Positions 61,101 to 64,000 of a stretch of DNA of 64,000 nt are shown here, piece by piece. The DNA lies in the NCBI GenBank assembly GCA_958450365.1, contig CAUEEP010000937.1, positions 248,001 to 312,000 of the forward strand. Reading direction: 5' to 3'. A program made the position numbers and the translations under genes. The notes below the pieces were generated by a model. The model worked only from the letters and a program-made list of their open reading frames with translations. It made no database searches and had not been told where the DNA came from. This DNA is from Mesorhabditis belari (lineage: Eukaryota > Nematoda > Chromadorea > Rhabditida > Rhabditidae). Each line of letters opens with the position of its first letter. The first letter of the stretch is position 1.

Positions 61101-61475
61101 TATCTAAATTATTTAATATCTAAATTATTTAATATCTAAATTATCTAATATCTAAATTCTTTAATATCTAAATTATTTAATATACAAATTATCGAATATG
61201 CCTAAATTTTCACCTATAACATGATAAACCAAATTCTCGGGCGAGTAACTTTTCGGGAAAGTCCACCCGAAGAGATTCCCTCGTTCCAGCGTGCCGATTT
61301 CCGTGCCATTCAGCAAGAAGATCTCTCGATTGAATACCTAAACAGGCTTTCGTCTATTTTCTACGGTATTTCTACGGTAAATAGTATCTCTACGGCTTTT
61401 TGATACCTTAATATTCATTGGGATGAAAGTGAGTCGAAAGGTGTGCACCATGCTGACAAAATCGCCCGATTCGAC
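42483..61475 (-). CDS. CSPG4: CSPG4/NG2-like transmembrane proteoglycan, 5' end outside the window
   Basis: Minus-strand gene with more than 40 exons recognised. Clear ones: 61408-61475, about 61217-61347, 60905-61000, 59694-59800, 59535-59632, 59150-59262, 58680-58742, 58325-58500, 57030-57300, 56858-56995, 56300-56455, 55905-56015, 55430-55540, 55170-55340, 54590-54803, 53216-53310, 52318-52410, 51905-52010, 51710-51846, 48769-48897, 48354-48509, 47662-47772, 46161-46284, 45815-45919, then the last six. The exons repeat the CSPG pattern: a P-x-x-G-x-L strand, F-T-Q-x-D, a Y-x-H-x-G turn and DSF-x-F-x-V. Examples are [32 protein letters not shown] and [11 protein letters not shown]. The tail has one membrane helix and ends QHWV. 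CSPG4/NG2 and fly kon-tiki are cell-surface proteins for adhesion and migration that bind PDZ partners through QYWV-type ends. The expected N-terminal LamG domains are not in the window. Confidence 0.88.
43499..44393 (+). mobile_element. Mariner relic with intact ends, middle deleted
   Basis: Perfect inverted ends GGGGTTTGCAAAAGAAACTG / CAGTTTCTTTTGCAAACCCC flanked by TA. A 5' ORF (43,659-43,925) carries the mariner helix-turn-helix ([18 protein letters not shown]). The 3' ORF (44,055-44,324) carries the C-terminal catalytic part ([18 protein letters not shown], with the third aspartate, and [12 protein letters not shown]). The central portion, with the first two aspartates, is missing. It sits in a CSPG4-like intron, in the opposite orientation to the host gene. 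Confidence 0.9.
44740..45545 (+). pseudogene. Tc1-like transposase pseudogene
   Basis: From about 44,750 the frame reads [20 protein letters not shown] and [20 protein letters not shown], a paired-like helix-turn-helix DNA-binding region of Tc1-type transposases. The ORF stops at 45,010, but fragments of the catalytic part are readable in shifted frames further on ([23 protein letters not shown]). Several stops and frameshifts mean it is inactive. Located in an intron of the CSPG4-like gene. Confidence 0.75.
46830..46912. repeat. Tandem repeat TCTTATCTTATTCGTTGTCT
   Basis: Four to five units of about 20 bases. The repeat lies at the left edge of the transposon relic that follows. Confidence 0.9.
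46915..47400 (+). pseudogene. Fragment of a Tc-type transposase
   Basis: At about 47,298-47,345 one frame reads [11 protein letters not shown], the Tc1/Tc3 motif carrying the last catalytic glutamate, followed by a stop. Upstream frames (46,917-47,092 and an acidic GATGAAGATGAT run) have no clear domain but end next to it. Partial and broken. Confidence 0.5.
49000..49210. other. Intronic T-rich stretch
   Basis: T-rich sequence without recognised features that precedes the transposon relic. Short direct repeat AAAAGAATTCTATTTATTCT at about 48,926-48,973. Confidence 0.4.
49226..49826 (+). pseudogene. Deletion derivative of a Tc5/pogo-like transposase
   Basis: An ATG after TTTAGG starts [14 protein letters not shown], then a stop, then [20 protein letters not shown] and [12 protein letters not shown], a helix-turn-helix DNA-binding segment common in nematode pogo/Tc5-like proteins. 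In a shifted frame this is followed almost at once by [22 protein letters not shown], the C-terminal motif of the same group. The whole catalytic core is missing, so the two ends have been joined by an internal deletion. The acidic C-terminal tail ([15 protein letters not shown] ...) remains open to 49,826. Confidence 0.7.
50070..50152. repeat. Short repeat AAGCCAACAAGGACAAGA
   Basis: About four 18-base units of AGCCAACAAG(G/A)(A/G)CAAGAA within an intron of the CSPG4-like gene. Confidence 0.85.
50785..51000. repeat. TTATTGGAACCAAATTGGTA minisatellite
   Basis: Ten or so units of about 20-21 bases with GGTACC / GGTAGC and GGAACC / GGAATC variation. Intronic in the CSPG4-like gene. It shares the GGAACC core with the GGAACCGTATT satellite but is a different repeat. 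Confidence 0.9.
51262..51443. mobile_element. Mariner-type MITE (GGTACTTGGAAAAGAAACTG ends)
   Basis: Inverted ends GGTACTTGGAAAAGAAACTG and CAGTTTCTTTTGCAAGTACT, flanked by TA, 180 bases long, no ORF. The AAAAGAAACTG core is the same as in the mariner copies at 15,647, 43,499, 57,414 and 61,769. Confidence 0.85.
51465..51712. repeat. 21-base repeat AGAGCTGGTCTGGATCTGAT
   Basis: About 12 units of AGAGCTGGTCTGGATCTGAT plus C, with GGATCTGGCC variants. The 21-base unit keeps frames open on both strands. Intronic in the CSPG4-like gene. Confidence 0.95.
52018..52112. repeat. 18-base repeat CTATCTTGCCTATTCTAG
   Basis: Five units immediately beside an exon border of the CSPG4-like gene. Confidence 0.9.
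53330..53812. repeat. Minisatellite GGAATCGAATAGGAACCGGA...
   Basis: Higher-order array: units of about 54-60 bases (GGAATCGAATAGGAACCGGA, CCGGAAGCCATGGAATCGAA, ATGGGAATTGAATT) themselves made of about 11-base GGAATCGAAT/GGAACCAAAT subunits. Open frames exist in several registers. Intronic in the CSPG4-like gene. Confidence 0.95.
54476..54552. repeat. AGCTACAGTAGAC repeat
   Basis: About five 13-base units in an intron; the same CTACxGTA motif recurs singly in neighbouring introns. Confidence 0.85.
54928..55110. repeat. GACAGACGGACAGATA microsatellite
   Basis: Long run of the tetranucleotide pattern GACA/GACG/GATA. Frames through it (SVCPSVCPS) are artefacts of composition. Confidence 0.95.
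55578..55872. repeat. 24-base repeat CCAATCCTTGAGCTAAGAAG
   Basis: About 12 units of CCAATCCTTGAGCTAAGAAG plus CTAC with a shorter CTTCCTTGAAC variant occurring twice at regular distance. Intronic in the CSPG4-like gene. Confidence 0.95.
57302..57412. repeat. AT-rich (TATTATATTATG)n run
   Basis: Low-complexity TATTATGTTATGTTATATTA sequence that ends exactly at the left end of mariner copy B. Confidence 0.9.
57414..58306 (+). mobile_element. Mariner deletion derivative (copy B) filled with satellite
   Basis: Same ends as copy A (GGGTGGTGCAAAAGAAACTG and its mirror) flanked by TA. The 5' part up to GAGCAGCATTACGG is kept. Everything between that and AGATCTTGCGAAAATATTCC is replaced by about 580 bases of GGAACCGTATT / AGATGAAAAAAGGAGCC units (57,625-58,211). 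The transposase N-terminus is therefore destroyed. The right junction (GTATTAGATC|TTGCG) lies at a short AGATC identity shared by repeat and element, suggesting a recombination end point. Confidence 0.9.
58800..59128. repeat. AAGAAGCCAAAGAAGCC repeat
   Basis: More than 30 copies of the 9-base unit AAGAAGCCA and its GGGAAGCCA/AAGGAAGCC variants. The plus frame reads KKPKKP repeats, the minus LASLAS and LLWLPWL. It ends 20-30 bases from an exon of the CSPG4-like gene, on the opposite strand. I do not regard it as coding. Confidence 0.95.
59335..59460. repeat. Direct repeat AGCTGCTGAATGGTTTCTTT...
   Basis: Three copies of a unit of about 58 bases (CAATCAGCTGCTGAATGG, TTCTTTATACTATAGAAC), with drift in the third. 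Confidence 0.85.
60230..60626 (+). pseudogene. Mariner transposase C-terminal fragment
   Basis: [20 protein letters not shown] (second catalytic aspartate in HDNARAH), [14 protein letters not shown] (third aspartate) and [16 protein letters not shown] ... [16 protein letters not shown] frameshift lies between the DLAPS motif and LFRSMHH (about 60,350). The 3' end CGCATTTCTTTTTTACCAACC resembles a mariner terminal repeat next to TA. The 5' end of the element is missing. It lies in an intron of the CSPG4-like gene. Confidence 0.85.
60662..60888. repeat. AGCTATTAAGCAATAAGCTCT repeat
   Basis: About ten 20-22-base units with TATGCTCT/TAAGCTCT alternation. Intronic, directly beside an exon of the CSPG4-like gene. 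Confidence 0.9.
61075..61202. repeat. TATCTAAATTATTTAA repeat
   Basis: Seven to eight AT-rich units of 17-18 bases in an intron of the CSPG4-like gene. Confidence 0.9.
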
Positions 61476-61768
61476 CTGGGTTTTTGGTGATAATGACTTT
61501 TTTTGAGATACAGATAATAAAGCGTTTTCAAATCGAATTTCCTAAAAAGTTCTAGTGGTTTCTGGTGGCCGCTTTGGTGTTAAAAGCGCTTATTTGTGCT
61601 CACGTTTCTTCACAATAAATTGATACCCTGTGCATGAGGATTATGAGTGCCACCATGGCACCCACTACACCAACTATCATCACTACCATCATCACCACTC
61701 ACGCCACCACAAACACTTGTATTTTACTGAGATTTGCATTCTATTTTACCGAGATTTGCATTCGATTA
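61476..61768. other. Intronic sequence upstream of the last recognised CSPG4 exon
   Basis: No further exon of the CSPG4-like gene seen here or to the right edge. CACCATGGCACCCACTACAC / CACCACTCACGCC is a short C/A-rich stretch of unknown meaning. Confidence 0.4.
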
Positions 61769-62437
61769 GGGTGGTGCAAAAGAAACTGCCGACGGGTATC
61801 AGCTCTCATTTATCAGAAACGAGCGATGCTAATGGAATTATTTTTTATGTTTTGTTCGCATATCTATTTGCTATTTATTTCGACATTTGAATTTTTTGGT
61901 TATTGTTTATTTTATTTTAAAATGCTTATATTTTTTTTATTTAGATCATGGTCGAGCAAAAGTTTGTGCTACGAGCAGCATTACGGTTCCAATACGGTTC
62001 CGTATTGGAACCGTATTAGATCAAAAAAGGAACCGTATTGGAACCGTATTAGATCAAAAAAGGAACTGTATTGGAACCGTATTGGAACCGTATTACTGTT
62101 TAACTTCAAAATTGGAAAGTCTGCTGCCGAACCGCATCGTTCTCTCTGTGCTGCTTCTCTGTGCTCTCTGTGCTGCTTTCGGAGATGGCAGTTTGTCTCT
62201 CAGGCAGTGCCAGACTTGGTTTCAACGATTCCGAGAGGGAGACGAGACTTTGGAAGATTACGAGCACGATTCGAGGCCAGAAGTCGTGAACGAAGCCAAG
62301 CTGAGGGACGTTATTCAGGCCTATCCATGCCAATCTGCTCGAGATCTTGCGAAAATATTCTATTGTGATCATGTCACCATCGAGTGCCATCTTTTTTTTA
62401 ATTTACCGTCAAATCGGCAATTTGTTTTGCACCACCC
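61769..62437 (+). mobile_element. Mariner deletion derivative (copy C) with satellite insert
   Basis: Ends GGGTGGTGCAAAAGAAACTG and a mirror with one change (GCAATTTGTTTTGCACCACCC), TA on both sides. The coding part matches copy A (FKIGKSAAE, CQTWFQRFREGDETLEDYEH, SARDLAKIFYCDHVTIE). At GCATTAC|TG a block of about 110 bases of GGAACCGTATT/AGATCAAAAAA satellite (61,983-62,093) is inserted, and ATTAC appears at both ends of the insert. Catalytic domain absent. Confidence 0.9.
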
Positions 62438-62512
62438 TAATAGAAATCTTAATAGATATCTTAATAGAAATCTTAATAGAAATCTTAATAGAAATTTTAA
62501 TAGATTTACCGA
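62438..62512. repeat. TAATAGAAATCT repeat
   Basis: Six to seven 12-base units starting exactly at the TA flank of mariner copy C. Confidence 0.9.
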
Positions 62513-62689
62513 ATTTTTAGAGATAACAGTAAATTTCGATTGAATTTTGTCTAAAGCATAAAAATTATCGCCAAAATACTCCAAAATACGCCAAAATACG
62601 CCAAAATATAGCAAATATACAAAACATTTTGGGAAATAAACATTTTGGTAAAATAAACCTCCTGAATTTTTGTTTTTAAATTGCTCTAG

Positions 62690-62772
62690 CTATATCCAGA
62701 GATATCCAAAGATTAGCAAAGATATCCAGAGATATCCAAAGATATCCAAAGATATCCAAAGATATCCAAATA
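62690..62772. repeat. GATATCCAAA repeat
   Basis: About eight 10-base units of (A)GATATCCAAA, ending at the TA that flanks the next transposon. Confidence 0.9.
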
Positions 62773-64000
62773 CAGGGTGGCTGACAATTACGTGCGCGCA
62801 GCATCAGCATCATAGTTTTAAACAATGTATAAAGCATTACCACTCATCTTTTTGTGTTTTAATATTCTTTTTATCGTGGTCTAATAATTTTTTGTTAAAA
62901 AAGTTGTTTTCTAGGTCATGACAAAGACGTGCGCTAGTCGGGACGCAATCGCACAGCTGGCGACGAGCGGCATGAAGGACTCGTCGATCGCATCGAGGCT
63001 TGGGGTGGCTCTGAGGACCGTCAAGAAGATCGTAAAGCAATGGAAAGATGAGGGGCATGTTCAGTCCAAGCCCGGAAGAGGACCAAAGAGGACCGTTAAC
63101 ACCCGAAAGATGCGTGGGATCATCAAGAGGAGGATCGAGCGAAAAGACGATCGTAGTTTGAACAAGATGGCAAAACAGCTTCAAATTTCGCGTTTCTCGG
63201 TTCAATCGATAGGGAAAAATGAGCTCGGACTTCGAAGTTATCGACTGTTAAACGGGCAAGTGCTCACCGATCAAGCCAAGCAAAACCGGAAGGAGAAATG
63301 CAAGAAATTGCGAGCTTTTTTTCAAGGTGCGGCGCATTGACGATGTTCTTTGGTCAGATGAGAAGATTTTCACCTTGGAAGTGGCTAAAAACTCACAAAA
63401 TCACCGTCAACTTCTCAGTCCAGCTCTCAAGAGCACTCGTAAACGAAAAGTCGCTACAAAAGGTCTGTTTCCAAAAAGTTTGATGGTTTGGGGTGGCATC
63501 AGTGCTTCGGGCAAGACCCCGTTGGTTTTTATCGATAAAAATGTGAAGATTAACGCAAAAGTCTATCAAAAAGAGATTCTCGAGAAAGCTGTGGTGCCAT
63601 GGAAGAGGAGCCATCCCAATTTGACCCTTCAACAAGATTGGGCGCCGGCCCACGGAGCCAAAACAACAATTCGCTTTCTCGAAACCAAAATTGGCTCTTT
63701 TTTTGACGAAGGATCAATGGCCTGCAAACAGCCCGGATCTCAATCCGTTGGACTTTTCGGTTTGGGGTTTTATGGAAGAACAATTGAGAAATAGAAAAAT
63801 CACCAATTTGAATGATTTACGTCGAGAAGTGATCAAAATCTGGAACGACTTAGATGCTAATTATCTCCGCCGCACCGTCGATTCTGTAAAGAAGCGAATT
63901 GAAGCCTGTATCAAAGCGGATGGAGGCCACTTCGAAAATTTCTTGTGATTATTAAATGCTTTTGTTACAACTATTATATAAATAAAGATTTTTTACATTT
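62773..64000 (+). mobile_element. Tc1/mariner-superfamily transposon, right end beyond the window
   Basis: Starts CAGGGTGGCTGACAATTACG after TA, followed by about 145 bases of leader and the transposase ORFs. The 3' part after the stop codon (63,948) has AATAAA at about 63,980, and the window ends before any right terminal repeat is seen. It may lie in an intron of the CSPG4-like gene. Confidence 0.85.
62918..63948 (+). pseudogene. Tc1/mariner transposase with two frameshifts
   Basis: Three overlapping frames make one transposase: 62,918-63,340 (helix-turn-helix region, DAIAQLATSGMKDSSIASRL, KSKPGRGPKR-like linker and KKMRGIIKRRI), about 63,327-63,715 (VLWSDEKIF with the first aspartate, KSLMVWGGIS, TLQQDWAPAHGA with the second) and about 63,700-63,948 (WPANSPDLNPLDFSVWGFME with the third residue as aspartate, then IWNDLDANYLRRTVDSVKKR). 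The third acidic residue is D, not E, in NPLD, at roughly 37-39 residues from the second, as in maT/mariner-like DDxD groups. The shifts lie near 63,320 and at the T-run at 63,698-63,704. Little other decay is visible, so it is a young copy or the shifts are sequencing errors. Confidence 0.88.

Overview
This is a stretch of nematode genome. The evidence is: many short introns of roughly 40 to 60 bases with GT...TTTAG borders, acceptor-like TTTTAG sites directly upstream of start codons (candidate spliced-leader sites), and gene families split into many small exons. There are no bacterial-type operons and no CRISPR array. I cannot name the species. Coding exons are clearly richer in G+C than the AT-rich surroundings.

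Layout. Positions 1 to about 21,400 hold no host gene I can recognise. They are a mosaic of minisatellites, fold-back and MITE-like palindromes, two LINE 3' ends, an integrase-bearing inverted-repeat element, a decayed pogo/Tc5-like transposon and a deleted mariner. From 21,476 to 42,231 lies a gene block: (i) a short minus-strand paralogue or pseudogene, (ii) a plus-strand SLMAP homologue (FHA, coiled coil, tail anchor), (iii) a minus-strand gene of unknown function with repeated YVALWY..G modules and a hydrophobic C-terminal half, whose 3' end is nearly identical to (i), (iv) minus-strand arginyl-tRNA-protein transferase ATE1, (v) a coiled-coil gene relic, (vi) minus-strand ribosomal protein eS26, and (vii) a plus-strand PPM1G-type PP2C phosphatase. 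From 42,483 to at least 61,475 a single very large minus-strand gene runs to the right edge: a CSPG4/NG2-like transmembrane proteoglycan with many CSPG repeats, one membrane helix and a C-terminal QHWV PDZ ligand. Its 5' end lies outside the window. Its introns are packed with different minisatellites and with mariner, Tc1-like and Tc5-like relics. The window ends in a Tc1/mariner-superfamily transposon with two frameshifts.

The genes look like independent housekeeping or developmental genes, not one pathway. The most unusual features are a pair of equal-length, same-phase duplicated exons in ATE1 that look mutually exclusive; an 11-base satellite (GGAACCGTATT) that occurs at several loci, forms the arms of a 2.4 kb fold-back element and sits in one mariner copy as if inserted with a short target duplication; and the partial duplication around the SLMAP gene.

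Exon borders were read by eye from splice motifs, reading frame and family similarity. Those marked approximate could be off by a few bases.
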